From positions 62,001-126,000 of the forward strand of contig JAEEWM010000004.1 of assembly GCA_016287385.1 (NCBI GenBank): 64,000 bases of DNA. The letters are read 5' to 3'. This stretch comes from Clostridiaceae bacterium. GTDB taxonomy: Bacteria; Bacillota; Clostridia; Oscillospirales; Acutalibacteraceae. Below the pieces are notes generated by a model, which ran no database searches, was not told the origin of the DNA, and saw only the letters and a list, made by a program, of their open reading frames with translations. Position numbers and translations under genes: made by a program. Numbering within the stretch: the first letter of the stretch is position 1; every line of letters begins with the position of its first letter. Of this stretch, positions 34,646 to 43,794 are shown in pieces.

Positions 34646-37033
34646 ATGGAGAATTCTTTTGAACACTCAGTTAAGACGCTTGAACTCGATTCGGTTTTGA
34701 GTATCATCTCAAACGAGGCGGTCACAGAGGACGGCAAAACCGCGATAAAATCGCTTACCGCTCAAAACAGTATTAAAAGGGTTGACGTACTGCTCGAGGA
34801 GACAGACACGGCATATAAGCTTCTCGCGAGATACAGCGCACCCTCATTCGGCGGCGCGAGGAATATTGACGAACCGCTCGAACGCGCAAAGCGGTTTGCG
34901 ACGCTCAGCTGCGCGGAGCTTTTGGATATCGGCGAGGTGCTGCGCAATATCAGAACGTTAAAGGCGTGGCGCTCAAAAAATGACGGTGAAAACGCGGATA
35001 AGCTCTCGGGATATTTTTCGGCGCTGACGCCAAATAAATTTTTGGAGGATAAAATATTTTCTTCGATAGGCGGTCCGGGCGAGGTGCTTGACACCGCGTC
35101 GGATGCGCTTTACGATATTCGCCGTAAAATTGCATCAAAATCTTCAAAAATCCGCGAATCGCTTGAAAAAATTGTTCGTTCAAGCGCGGCAAAATATTTG
35201 CAAGACGCCGTAATAACCCAACGCGACGGCAGATTTGTAGTGCCGGTCAAGCAGGAATACAAAGGCGAAATCAAGGGCATTGTGCACGGCACGTCTTCAT
35301 CCGGCTCAACCCTGTTTATCGAACCGATGACGGTTCTTGAAACCAACAACGAAATACGGGTATTAGAGGCGAAAGAGGCTGATGAAATTCAGCGTATACT
35401 TACGGAACTTTCCGGTATTTGCGGCGAATTTGCAGACGGTATCGCCGCGTCATACAGAGCGCTTGTTTGTCTCGACGTGATATTTGCAAAGGCAAAGTAC
35501 GCCTATAAGACCGCTTCTGTGGTGCCTCAAATAAACAATACGGGATATATTCACTTAAAGCGTGCGCGACATCCGCTTATTCCGCAAAAAAATGTTGTTC
35601 CGATAACGGTCGACCTCGGTAAAGATTACGATTCTCTTATAATTACCGGACCCAACACCGGCGGTAAAACCGTTACCCTTAAAACGATAGGTTTGCTTAC
35701 GCTTATGACTATGTGCGGACTGATGATACCGGCGGACGACGGAAGCGAAGTATCGGTTTTTGAAAAGGTTTTTGCGGATATCGGCGACGAGCAGAGTATA
35801 GCGCAGTCACTTTCGACTTTTTCCTCGCATATGGTGAACATCGTTTCAATTCTTGACCTTGCGGACAGTAATACGCTGGTTTTGCTTGATGAGCTGTGCG
35901 CCGGTACCGATCCGATAGAGGGTGCCGCTCTCGCCAAGGCAATTATTATGAAATTGTCATCAGTAGGCGCGAAAACGGCGGTCACAACTCATTTTCCGGA
36001 GCTGAAAGCATACGCGATAGATACCGAAAGGGTCGAGAACGCTTCCTGCGAGTTTGATATTAAAACGCTCAAACCGACTTACAGGCTTATTATCGGCGTG
36101 CCGGGAAAATCGAACGCGTTTGCCATATCATCGCGGCTCGGCATTTCGGATGATATAATCAATACGGCGAAAGAGCAGCTGACCGAGGATGACACAAGGT
36201 TTGAAAGGGTTGTATCAAGTCTTGAAAAGGCGCGCTATGCCGCCGAACGCGACGCCGAGGAGATTTCAGCCGTCAAGGCAAAAATGACAGGTGAAAAAAA
36301 GCGGCTTGAAGAACTGCAAACGCAGTTTGAGGAAAAGAAGCAGAAAATCATCGATAAGGCGAGGGAACAGGCGGCGCTGATACTTGACGAAACGCGTACC
36401 CGCTCCGGTGAGCTTCTTAACGAGCTTGAAGAACTTAAAAAGAAAATGAACGCCGAGAACGCGGGTCACACGGTCGAAAAGGCGCGCATGGCGTTTAAGG
36501 GGAAAATTAAAAAGATAGAAGAGGACGCCGACCCCGTGGTCAGTGCCGATTTGGGTGAAAAACTTGAAACGCTCCCGAAGCCCGGCGACGAAGTGTTCGT
36601 ACATTCACTTTCCAAAGCAACCGCCGTTATAAAGGTCGATTCCGATAGTAACCGCGTTTACGTCTCCGCGGGAGCACTGCGGCTATGGGTTGATTTTGAC
36701 GATTTGAGAAAGGTTGAGCCGCCAAAAAAGCGTGACATACCTAAAACGCGCAATATAACCGGTATAACTTCCAGGGCACAACGCAGTGTTCCGGGTGAAA
36801 TTGACGTTCGCGGCATGGCGAGCGACGAAGCGATTATTGAACTTGATAAGTATATCGATAACGCCGTTTTATCCGGTATTACCGATATAAGGATAATTCA
36901 CGGCAAAGGTACCGGCGTTCTCCGGAAGGCCGTTCAGGAGCATCTGAAACGGCATAAGAATATTAAAGGCTACCGTCTCGGCGTTTTCGGCGAGGGCGAA
37001 AACGGTGTGACAATAGCTGAAATCAAAGAATGA
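34646..37033 (+). CDS. mutS2: MutS2 endonuclease/ATPase
   Basis: A 795-residue MutS2. The MutS core lacks the mismatch-recognition N-terminal domain; the ATPase has Walker A ITGPNTGGKTVTLKT and the Walker B region LVLLDELCAGTDP. A coiled coil (about 515-620) precedes the C-terminal Smr nuclease domain with IDVRGMASDEA and IIHGKGTGVLR. MutS2 suppresses recombination and, in Bacillus, acts on collided ribosomes. Strong ribosome-binding site AGGAGAATAAA. Same operon as recO. Confidence 0.95.
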   Translation: MENSFEHSVKTLELDSVLSIISNEAVTEDGKTAIKSLTAQNSIKRVDVLLEETDTAYKLLARYSAPSFGGARNIDEPLERAKRFATLSCAELLDIGEVLRNIRTLKAWRSKNDGENADKLSGYFSALTPNKFLEDKIFSSIGGPGEVLDTASDALYDIRRKIASKSSKIRESLEKIVRSSAAKYLQDAVITQRDGRFVVPVKQEYKGEIKGIVHGTSSSGSTLFIEPMTVLETNNEIRVLEAKEADEIQRILTELSGICGEFADGIAASYRALVCLDVIFAKAKYAYKTASVVPQINNTGYIHLKRARHPLIPQKNVVPITVDLGKDYDSLIITGPNTGGKTVTLKTIGLLTLMTMCGLMIPADDGSEVSVFEKVFADIGDEQSIAQSLSTFSSHMVNIVSILDLADSNTLVLLDELCAGTDPIEGAALAKAIIMKLSSVGAKTAVTTHFPELKAYAIDTERVENASCEFDIKTLKPTYRLIIGVPGKSNAFAISSRLGISDDIINTAKEQLTEDDTRFERVVSSLEKARYAAERDAEEISAVKAKMTGEKKRLEELQTQFEEKKQKIIDKAREQAALILDETRTRSGELLNELEELKKKMNAENAGHTVEKARMAFKGKIKKIEEDADPVVSADLGEKLETLPKPGDEVFVHSLSKATAVIKVDSDSNRVYVSAGALRLWVDFDDLRKVEPPKKRDIPKTRNITGITSRAQRSVPGEIDVRGMASDEAIIELDKYIDNAVLSGITDIRIIHGKGTGVLRKAVQEHLKRHKNIKGYRLGVFGEGENGVTIAEIKE

Positions 37034-37067
37034 TATCAACCCGCGCCTCGTAATATGCGTTTTGTCA

Positions 37068-37096
37068 TTGACATATTACGGCGCGGCAGATATAAT
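37068..37096 (+). promoter_or_regulatory. Consensus promoter of the zinc-ribbon membrane protein gene
   Basis: TTGACA (37068-37073), exactly 17 bases, TATAAT (37091-37096): a perfect sigma-A promoter. The leader is about 27 bases to ATG 37130. Confidence 0.85.
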
Positions 37097-37129
37097 AACT
37101 TCATAAAATTAAAACGAAGGTGGATGACT

Positions 37130-38191
37130 ATGGCGAACTTTTGCGGTAAATGCGGCAGCCCTGTTGATCCGAATACGGGTTTATGTCCCGTCTGCAATCC
37201 GGGTCCGGCCGCCGGTTCCGATGCAACTCAAAACTTTACTGCGGCAACTGCCGTAACACCCGATACTGCCGGAAAAAAAGGCAAAGACAAGAATAAAAGA
37301 GCAAAACAAACGTCTGTCTTAACTGTTGCTATTACCGTGCTTCTTTCAATTTGTCTGTTTTTTACTTCCTTACTCGCCTTTACTGTTTTCACTGTCAGAA
37401 ACTCCGTCAAAAAAGACAACCTTCAAAAAATATCGAAGGATATCAGTTATACCGAGGCTTTCAGCGCTTTCGGTGCCGAAAGTAGTCTAAACCGCTTCTA
37501 TGATTACGTTGATGAAAAATTCGGTGCTTCAATCGCTGACAGGGATATTGACCGAATCGTCAGAAAAACCAGTATAAACAGATTCGTAGTCAATAAACTG
37601 TCAAAATTCTGCGAAGACTTTTTTGATGACGGCGGCAGAATTGTCCTCAAAAAAGATGAACTTCGTGAACAGTTGTATAAGAATTCCGATTACATTGAAG
37701 ACCAAACCGGTCTTGACCTCAATGAGTACGATTACCGCGGAGACGAGCGGGTCGGCGATAAAATAGCGGACTGGATTATTAATGATGACTCGGTAACACT
37801 TGTTAAAGACGGAGCGATTCAGGATGAATCACCCGCACTTTACTACATAATAAAACTGGGGCTTTCTTATATAAACTTTGCTATACTTCTGCTGTTGAGC
37901 GCACTTATTATATTCGGTCTTATAAGAAACAGTTATTCGCAGGGTTTATGCGGCAGTGGCGTTGTGTTTATTATTCTGGGCGGCGCATTCACCGTTTCAG
38001 GCTTACTCTCAATGATAGGTTCACTTTGGGAAGCTATCGTCGGCGGCTCGTTTTTCGGCGTCTTAATCGGCAGAATCTTTGGAGTGAACATTATCGTTTC
38101 TTTGATTATTCTTCTCGCGGGAATTCTGATGCTCGTCATCCGTTTCCTGATTAAAAAATTCATAGCTTCACGCAAAGTAAAAACAAATTAA
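37130..38191 (+). CDS. Zinc-ribbon membrane protein of unknown function
   Basis: A 353-residue protein. It opens with a short zinc ribbon (NFCGKCGSPVDPNTGLCPVC), then a basic low-complexity linker, one membrane segment near residue 70-95, a hydrophilic domain of about 150 residues, and three more membrane segments at the C-terminus. Zinc-ribbon plus membrane arrangements are frequent in Firmicutes, often in envelope stress. ATG 37130 is chosen because AAGGTGG lies six bases upstream; 37124 would touch it. I do not recognise the large domain. Confidence 0.75.
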   Translation: MANFCGKCGSPVDPNTGLCPVCNPGPAAGSDATQNFTAATAVTPDTAGKKGKDKNKRAKQTSVLTVAITVLLSICLFFTSLLAFTVFTVRNSVKKDNLQKISKDISYTEAFSAFGAESSLNRFYDYVDEKFGASIADRDIDRIVRKTSINRFVVNKLSKFCEDFFDDGGRIVLKKDELREQLYKNSDYIEDQTGLDLNEYDYRGDERVGDKIADWIINDDSVTLVKDGAIQDESPALYYIIKLGLSYINFAILLLLSALIIFGLIRNSYSQGLCGSGVVFIILGGAFTVSGLLSMIGSLWEAIVGGSFFGVLIGRIFGVNIIVSLIILLAGILMLVIRFLIKKFIASRKVKTN

Positions 38192-38205
38192 CGGTAAAAA
38201 GAATT

Positions 38206-38239
38206 ACCCGCCGAAGGCATTACGCTTTCGGCGGGTTTT
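38206..38239. terminator. Terminator between the zinc-ribbon gene and dapB
   Basis: CCCGCCGAA pairs with TTCGGCGGG, followed by TTTTG on the plus strand. It probably serves both convergent genes. Confidence 0.82.
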
Positions 38240-38258
38240 GTATAATCTTTTTATGTTT

Positions 38259-39011
38259 TCAGTCGCCTATAATATCGTTCATATCATAAAGCCCCGGCTT
38301 TGCGGAAGAAAGGAACCTTGCCGCGGCGACGGCGCCTGACGCAAAAACTCCTTTTGACTGTGCGCTGTGCGAGAGTGTGATAACCTCTTCGTGACCGGCG
38401 AAAATCACTTCGTGCTCGCCGACTATTGTTCCGCCGCGTACCGAATGTATGCCTATCTCGTTTTTCGGACGCATACGGCGTTTTGAATGTCTGTCATACT
38501 CGTAGCTGTACGTATCCTCAAAAACGTCGTTTACGGCGTTTGCAAGCATTATTGCCGTGCCGGAGGGGGCATCAAGCTTACGGTTATGGTGCTTTTCAAC
38601 GATTTCAATATCAAAATCAGTTCCGAGTATGGCTGCCGCACGCTTTGCAAGACTGCACAGCACGTTGATTCCAAGCGACATATTCGCGCTGAAAAAAACG
38701 GGAATTGTTTTTGCGGCGTCCTTTATTTTCCCGATTTGTTCATCGTTGAACCCTGTTGTGGCAATAAGCGCCGGGATTTTATTTTTGACGGCGTAGTCAA
38801 GCAAGCCGTCGAGGGTTGATACGTTTGAAAAATCAATAATCACGTCCGGCTTCTGCTTAACTTCCGAAAACGTCTTACTGACAGGAAAATCAAGATTAGA
38901 CGGAAACGCGTCAACGCCGGCGATTATTTCGATATCGTCGTCATCGGCGGCGCGGCTTATGACCGCGGCGCCCATTTTTCCGCAACAACCTGAAAGCAAT
39001 ACTTTTATCAT
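38259..39011 (-). CDS. dapB: 4-hydroxy-tetrahydrodipicolinate reductase
   Basis: A 250-residue DapB. NAD(P)H motif GCCGKMGAAV at the N-terminus and the substrate loop EIVEKHHNRKLDAPSGTA are both diagnostic. It performs the second dedicated step of the diaminopimelate/lysine pathway and also feeds dipicolinate for spores. Last gene of asd-dapA-dapB; 18 bases after dapA. Confidence 0.96.
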   Translation of the reverse strand: MIKVLLSGCCGKMGAAVISRAADDDDIEIIAGVDAFPSNLDFPVSKTFSEVKQKPDVIIDFSNVSTLDGLLDYAVKNKIPALIATTGFNDEQIGKIKDAAKTIPVFFSANMSLGINVLCSLAKRAAAILGTDFDIEIVEKHHNRKLDAPSGTAIMLANAVNDVFEDTYSYEYDRHSKRRMRPKNEIGIHSVRGGTIVGEHEVIFAGHEEVITLSHSAQSKGVFASGAVAAARFLSSAKPGLYDMNDIIGD

Positions 39012-39029
39012 TTTTTCACATCCGTACAG

Positions 39030-39920
39030 TTATTTACTAAAACCGCATTCAGCGAGCATTTTTGCAAGATTCTCGCGCTGAGCGTCAGCCATTTTATAAA
39101 GGGGGAGTCTGCAGGGACCGACTTTCATACCGAGCATATTCATTGCCTCTTTTACAGGTATGGGGTTTACGTCGCTGAAAAGGGCGTTCATAAGACCGGT
39201 GTATTTAAGCTGTTCTTTTGCGGCTTTTACAAAATCACCGCGCAAACAGTCCGCCGTAATATCGTGCATTTCCTTTGGAGCAATATTTGATAACACGGAA
39301 ATAACGCCGATACCGCCGAGCGACATTATCGGCACGGTCTGGTCGTCGTTGCCGGAGTATATGTCAAGCTCATCGCCGCAAAGATAGCGGGTTTTTGCAA
39401 CAGACGATAAGTCGCCGTTTGCCTCTTTGACGGCAACAATGTTCGGGTGCTTTGAAAGCTCCTTATATGTTTCGGGCTGTATGGCAACGCCCGTGCGCGA
39501 GGGTACATTATAAAGAATAATCGGTCGGTCAACGCGGTCGGCAATATAGTTGTAGTGCGCCACAAGGCCGCGTTGTGAAGTTTTGTTATAATAAGGCGCC
39601 ACCATGAGAAAAGCGTCTGCGCCTACGCTTTTTGCATCGTTGCAAAGCTCAACGGAGTAAACAGTATCGTTACTTCCGGTACCCGCGACAACAGGCACTC
39701 TGCCGCAGGCAACATTAGCCGCGACTTCAATTACGCGTACATGCTCATCATAGCGAAGGGTTGATTTTTCGCCTGTCGTGCCGCAGATAATAAGCGCGTC
39801 GACTCCACCTTCGATTTGCTCGTTAACAAGACTTTCAAGCCGTGTGTAATCAACACTGAAATCATCGCACATAGGTGTGACAAGAGCAGTGCCGACGCCG
39901 GTAAAAACGCGTTTTTTCAT
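39030..39920 (-). CDS. dapA: 4-hydroxy-tetrahydrodipicolinate synthase
   Basis: A 296-residue TIM-barrel Schiff-base aldolase that condenses pyruvate with aspartate semialdehyde. Motifs are GTTGEKSTL, LYNVPSRTGV (Tyr) and VAVKEANGD (Schiff-base Lys). ATG 39920 has GAGGTG six bases upstream, so the extra three residues from 39929 are not needed. Ten bases or so follow asd in the operon. Confidence 0.96.
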   Translation of the reverse strand: MKKRVFTGVGTALVTPMCDDFSVDYTRLESLVNEQIEGGVDALIICGTTGEKSTLRYDEHVRVIEVAANVACGRVPVVAGTGSNDTVYSVELCNDAKSVGADAFLMVAPYYNKTSQRGLVAHYNYIADRVDRPIILYNVPSRTGVAIQPETYKELSKHPNIVAVKEANGDLSSVAKTRYLCGDELDIYSGNDDQTVPIMSLGGIGVISVLSNIAPKEMHDITADCLRGDFVKAAKEQLKYTGLMNALFSDVNPIPVKEAMNMLGMKVGPCRLPLYKMADAQRENLAKMLAECGFSK

Positions 39921-39938
39921 ACAAAACACCTCAAAAAA

Positions 39939-41021
39939 TTAGTCCATATATCCTTTGGCGCATAAAAGCTCGGCAAGTAAAACGCCGCCGCCTGCCGCGC
40001 CGCGAAGGGTATTATGTGAAAGACATACGAATTTATAATCATACTGTGTATCTTCACGCAACCTGCCTATACTTACCGCCATGCCGCCTTCAAGGTTGCG
40101 GTTAAGCTTGGTTTGAGGCATATCATCTGCCTCAAAATAATTGAGAAACTGTTTCGGTGCGTGGGGAAGCGAAAGCTTTTGCGGCACACCCGAAAAATTC
40201 TTCCAGATTTCGAGTATTTGCTCTTTGGTCGGTTTTTTCTTGAAGCTTACGAAAACAGCCGCCATATGACCGTCTGAAACCGGCACGCGCAGACATTGCG
40301 CCGTGAATTTAGGAGAATCGGCAAGCTCGATTTTATCACCGGCGATTTTGCCCCAGATTTTAAGCGGCTCGCGCTCGCTTTTTTCCTCTTCGCCGCCGAT
40401 GTACGGAATAACGTTATCGAGAATTTCCGGCCAGCGCTCAAAGGTTTTGCCCGCGCCTGAAATTGCCTGATATGTGCAGACAAGGCATTTATCCACGCCG
40501 AACTCAGAGTCAAGGGGAAAGAGCGCCGGAACGTAGCTTTGAAGAGAACAGTTGGACTTAACCGCGATAAATCCTCTTTTTGTGCCGAGACGCTTCCTTT
40601 GTGCGGGGATGATATCTATGTGCTCCGGGTTAAGCTCGGGTATAATCATCGGAACGTCGGGCGTGAAACGATTGGCGCTGTTATTTGAAACAACGGGACA
40701 ATCATGTTTTGCATAGGCTTCTTCAAGAGCCAGTATATCCGGTTTTTTCATATCGACGGCGCAAAAAACAAAATCAACCGCCGAACAGATCTTATCGATA
40801 TCAGCCGCGGCGTCTAAAACCGTCATGCCTTCAAGATTTTCGGGTATCGGGTCGCTCATTGCCCAGCGGGGGCCTACGGCTTCAAGATAGGTTTTGCCCG
40901 CGCTTCTTGCGCTGGCCGCGAGAGCCGTTACATTAAACCAGGGGTGGTCGGCAAGCAGCAGCGCGAAACGCTGACCCACCATACCGGTGGCGCCGATAAT
41001 TCCGACATTGTAAGTTTTCAT
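39939..41021 (-). CDS. asd: Aspartate-semialdehyde dehydrogenase, archaeal/fungal-type
   Basis: A 360-residue Asd, with NADP motif GIIGATGMVGQRF and catalytic Cys in VKSNCSLQSYV. The sequence belongs to the archaeal/yeast-like class (length, LHDHPWF-type block DHPWFNVTALAAS) and not the shorter Gram-negative type. ATG 41021 follows GGAGGCACAGTTT; an upstream in-frame extension to 41111 lacks a ribosome-binding site and crosses the promoter. First gene of the dap operon. No lysine riboswitch is visible upstream. Confidence 0.93.
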   Translation of the reverse strand: MKTYNVGIIGATGMVGQRFALLLADHPWFNVTALAASARSAGKTYLEAVGPRWAMSDPIPENLEGMTVLDAAADIDKICSAVDFVFCAVDMKKPDILALEEAYAKHDCPVVSNNSANRFTPDVPMIIPELNPEHIDIIPAQRKRLGTKRGFIAVKSNCSLQSYVPALFPLDSEFGVDKCLVCTYQAISGAGKTFERWPEILDNVIPYIGGEEEKSEREPLKIWGKIAGDKIELADSPKFTAQCLRVPVSDGHMAAVFVSFKKKPTKEQILEIWKNFSGVPQKLSLPHAPKQFLNYFEADDMPQTKLNRNLEGGMAVSIGRLREDTQYDYKFVCLSHNTLRGAAGGGVLLAELLCAKGYMD

Positions 41022-41055
41022 AAACTGTGCCTCCAAAACAAAGGAAAAATTATTG

Positions 41056-41084
41056 TTGATATAAATTGCCTTTTGCAATATAAT
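41056..41084 (+). promoter_or_regulatory. Promoter of queA-tgt
   Basis: TTGATA (41056-41061), 17 bases, TATAAT (41079-41084). The start site would lie near 41091, about 100 bases before queA. Confidence 0.7.
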
Positions 41085-41101
41085 GAAATATATCTCTGTA
41101 A

Positions 41102-41130
41102 ATAATAGCATTTCCGCTATATTTTGTCAA
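41102..41130 (-). promoter_or_regulatory. Promoter of asd-dapA-dapB
   Basis: On the minus strand TTGACA (41130-41125), 17 bases, TATTAT (41107-41102). Its start site (about 41095) lies 4-5 bases from that of the divergent queA promoter. Confidence 0.75.
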
Positions 41131-41136
41131 ACTATT

Positions 41137-41158
41137 TTATGCGCGATTTTGCGCATAA
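41137..41158 (+). repeat. Inverted repeat in the queA leader
   Basis: TTATGCGC and GCGCATAA are perfect 8-base arms around GATTTT. In the queA transcript it would form a stable hairpin; on the asd side it lies just upstream of the -35, where a regulator could bind. Confidence 0.55.
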
Positions 41159-41189
41159 ATAACCGTTATAAAGGAAAAACAGAACAAAA

Positions 41190-42218
41190 ATGAAAAAAAG
41201 TGACTTTAACTATTATCTGCCCGAAGAGCTTATCGCGCAGACACCTGTTTATCCGAGAGACAGTTCAAGGCTTTTGGTATTATCAAAAAAGACCGGCAAT
41301 ATCGAGCACAAACATTTTCACGATCTTATCGGATACCTGAGGGCGGGGGACTGCCTTGTACTTAACGATACCCGTGTGCTGCCTGCGAGAATATACGGTA
41401 CCGCCGAGGATACCGGCGCCGTGGTTGAATTCGTTTTATTGAAGCAAAAGGACCTCCTTACGTGGGAAGCGCTCGCGGGACCTGGCAAAAAAGCAAAGAT
41501 CGGCCGCGCTTTCAGGTTTTCGGAAAAACTGCGTGCCGTGGTTGACGAGGTTCTGCCGGACGGCAACAGAATAATAACCTTCACCTGCGACGGTGAATTC
41601 TTTTCGGTTCTTGATGAAGTCGGTCAAATGCCGCTTCCGCCGTATATTAAAGAAAAACTCGCCGATAAGGAACGCTATCAGACCGTCTATTCAAGAGAGC
41701 TCGGCTCTGCCGCCGCTCCCACCGCCGGTTTGCATTTTACGCCTGAAATGCTCAAAGAAATTGAGAATATCGGCGTGAAAATCGCGTATGTCACACTTCA
41801 CGTCGGACTCGGCACATTCAGACCGGTAAAAGAAGAGAATATTACCGATCATAAAATGCATACCGAACATTATTCGGTTTCCTCCGAGGCGGCAAAGCTC
41901 ATAAATGAAGCAAAAAACTCAGGCAACCGTGTGATATGCGTCGGCACAACCGCCTGCCGCACCGTTGAAAGCGTGGCGGGTAAATACGGGAAAATGAAAG
42001 AGTGCTCGGGCGATACCGGAATCTTTATTTATCCCGGTTATAAATTCAGATGTATGGACGCTCTCGTGACTAATTTTCATCTGCCCGAAAGCACGCTTAT
42101 CATGCTCGTTTCGGCGTTTGCGGGATACGAAAACACAATGAACGCATACAGTATCGCCGTTAAGGAAAAATACAGATTTTTCAGCTTCGGCGACGCTATG
42201 TTTATATACGGAGATTAA
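41190..42218 (+). CDS. queA: S-adenosylmethionine:tRNA ribosyltransferase-isomerase QueA
   Basis: A 342-residue QueA, which adds the epoxycyclopentane group to preQ1-tRNA. Diagnostic are [27 protein letters not shown] and [10 protein letters not shown]. It is 2 bases upstream of tgt, the enzyme that inserts preQ1, so both late queuosine steps are co-expressed. De novo queCDEF genes are not in the window. The ribosome-binding site AAAGGAAAAA is moderate. Confidence 0.96.
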   Translation: MKKSDFNYYLPEELIAQTPVYPRDSSRLLVLSKKTGNIEHKHFHDLIGYLRAGDCLVLNDTRVLPARIYGTAEDTGAVVEFVLLKQKDLLTWEALAGPGKKAKIGRAFRFSEKLRAVVDEVLPDGNRIITFTCDGEFFSVLDEVGQMPLPPYIKEKLADKERYQTVYSRELGSAAAPTAGLHFTPEMLKEIENIGVKIAYVTLHVGLGTFRPVKEENITDHKMHTEHYSVSSEAAKLINEAKNSGNRVICVGTTACRTVESVAGKYGKMKECSGDTGIFIYPGYKFRCMDALVTNFHLPESTLIMLVSAFAGYENTMNAYSIAVKEKYRFFSFGDAMFIYGD

Positions 42219-42220
42219 AA

Positions 42221-43351
42221 ATGTACAAATTACTTAAAACTGAGAATAACGCGCGCCGCGGCGAGTTTGTAACCAATCGCGGAACCGTGCAGACTCCGGC
42301 GTTTATGAACGTTGCGACGGCAGGCGCCATTAAGGGTGCGGTATCCGCGGCGGACCTGAAAGAAATCGGATGTCAGATAATGCTTTCAAATACCTACCAT
42401 ATGCACATTCGCCCCGGTGATGAAATCGTAAAAAAATGCGGCGGCTTGCATAGTTTTACGACCTGGCGAGGTCCGATTCTTACCGACAGCGGCGGATTTC
42501 AGGTTTTTTCTCTCGCATCGCTTCGCAATATAACCGAGGATGGCGTTACATTCGCGAGTCACATTGACGGCAGGCGAATTTTTATGGGTCCGGAGGAGAG
42601 TATGACTATCCAGTCAAATCTCGGCTCAACGGTGGCGATGGCGTTTGATGAATGCGTTGAGAATCCGGCTGAATATTCATATGCGAAAGAATCGTGCGCG
42701 AGAACGACGCGCTGGCTTAAACGCTGTAAGGCAAAAATGACTGAGTTAAACTCTCTCGAAGACACGGTTAATCCCGAACAGATGCTTTTCGGCATAAATC
42801 AGGGCTGCACTTATCCCGATTTACGAATTGAGCATATGAAGGAAATAGCTGATTTGAATCTTGACGGATACGCGATAGGCGGACTTGCTGTCGGAGAGCC
42901 GACCGGGGTAATGTACGATATTATCGAACATACCGAACCGTATATGCCGAAAAACAAAATCAGGTATCTTATGGGAGTTGGCACGCCGCTGAACATATTA
43001 AACGGCGTTGAGAGAGGCGTTGATTTGTTTGACTGTGTTATGCCGAGCCGTAACGCACGTCACGGTCATCTCTTTACCTCTAAGGGTATCATGAATATAA
43101 ACAACAGTAAATATGATACCGATATGTCGCCGATTGACAGCGACTGCGGTTGCCCGGTATGCCGGCGTTACAGCAGGGCGTATATCCGCCATTTGCTTAA
43201 AGCCGGCGAAATGCTCGCGTCGAGACTTCTGGTACTGCATAATCTCTGGTTTTACAATAATCTTATGCTTGAAATCAGAAACGCGCTTGACGAAAACCGT
43301 TTTTCCCGGTTCAAGGCGGAAAAAGAGCAGATTTACGGTGAAAGAATTTAA
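42221..43351 (+). CDS. tgt: tRNA-guanine transglycosylase
   Basis: A 376-residue bacterial Tgt. Active-site aspartates lie in ILTDSGGFQVFSL and DCVMPSRNARHG; the zinc site is CGCPVCRRYSRAYIRHL with a later His (LHNL). It exchanges guanine 34 for preQ1 in tRNAs with GUN anticodons. The gene is followed by its own downstream promoter for yajC. Confidence 0.96.
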   Translation: MYKLLKTENNARRGEFVTNRGTVQTPAFMNVATAGAIKGAVSAADLKEIGCQIMLSNTYHMHIRPGDEIVKKCGGLHSFTTWRGPILTDSGGFQVFSLASLRNITEDGVTFASHIDGRRIFMGPEESMTIQSNLGSTVAMAFDECVENPAEYSYAKESCARTTRWLKRCKAKMTELNSLEDTVNPEQMLFGINQGCTYPDLRIEHMKEIADLNLDGYAIGGLAVGEPTGVMYDIIEHTEPYMPKNKIRYLMGVGTPLNILNGVERGVDLFDCVMPSRNARHGHLFTSKGIMNINNSKYDTDMSPIDSDCGCPVCRRYSRAYIRHLLKAGEMLASRLLVLHNLWFYNNLMLEIRNALDENRFSRFKAEKEQIYGERI

Positions 43352-43359
43352 TCTTTTAC

Positions 43360-43388
43360 TTGCATTTACGGTGTCACTATTGTATAAT
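43360..43388 (+). promoter_or_regulatory. Promoter of yajC
   Basis: TTGCAT (43360-43365), 17 bases, TATAAT (43383-43388), in the gap between tgt and yajC. Confidence 0.75.
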
Positions 43389-43417
43389 CTTATCAAATTA
43401 TCTTGGAGGTACTCTTT

Positions 43418-43747
43418 ATGAACTTTATAACACTTGCCGCTGCCGCTTCGGGCGGTTCGGCATTGGGCGGGCTGTTTTATATCGGCTTCTTCGGACTTAT
43501 GTTCCTTGCGATGTATTTTATTATGATTCGCCCCCAGCGCAAAAAGCAGAAGGAAGAGCAGAAAATGCGCGAGAATCTGCAGGTAGGCGATGAGATACTC
43601 ACTATCGGCGGCATTTACGGCAAAGCGGTTTCGCTTAAAGAAGACAGCATAATAATTCAGTCCAAAAGCGACCATTGCAAGCTTACCATCGCCCGCTGGG
43701 CTATTCAGCAGAATCTTACGATTCACGATGACGAACCGAAAAAATAA
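43418..43747 (+). CDS. yajC: Preprotein translocase subunit YajC
   Basis: A 109-residue YajC: one membrane segment (about 18-37) followed by the diagnostic IRPQRKKQKEEQKM and VGDEILTIGGIYGKAV. It associates with SecDF. ATG 43418 has GGAGG eight bases before; the track of an earlier start at 43403 includes this ribosome-binding site. Neighbouring tgt is the standard synteny (queA-tgt-yajC). Confidence 0.95.
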   Translation: MNFITLAAAASGGSALGGLFYIGFFGLMFLAMYFIMIRPQRKKQKEEQKMRENLQVGDEILTIGGIYGKAVSLKEDSIIIQSKSDHCKLTIARWAIQQNLTIHDDEPKK

Positions 43748-43755
43748 GTAATATT

Positions 43756-43791
43756 TATCCCTCCGGCAGCGTAATGTCTATCGGAGGGATA
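43756..43791 (+). promoter_or_regulatory. Shine-Dalgarno-sequestering hairpin before the TIGR04086-like gene
   Basis: TATCCCTCCG (43756-43765) is perfectly complementary to CGGAGGGATA (43782-43791). The second arm contains the entire ribosome-binding site GGAGGGA of the next gene, whose ATG is at 43795. The hairpin would block translation when formed. There is no T-run, so it is not a simple terminator. Confidence 0.7.
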
Positions 43792-43794
43792 TTT

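Noticed and set aside
41020..41190. Lysine riboswitch or preQ1 riboswitch between asd and queA
   Set aside because: Neither consensus is present on either strand, and the region is short and AT-rich.
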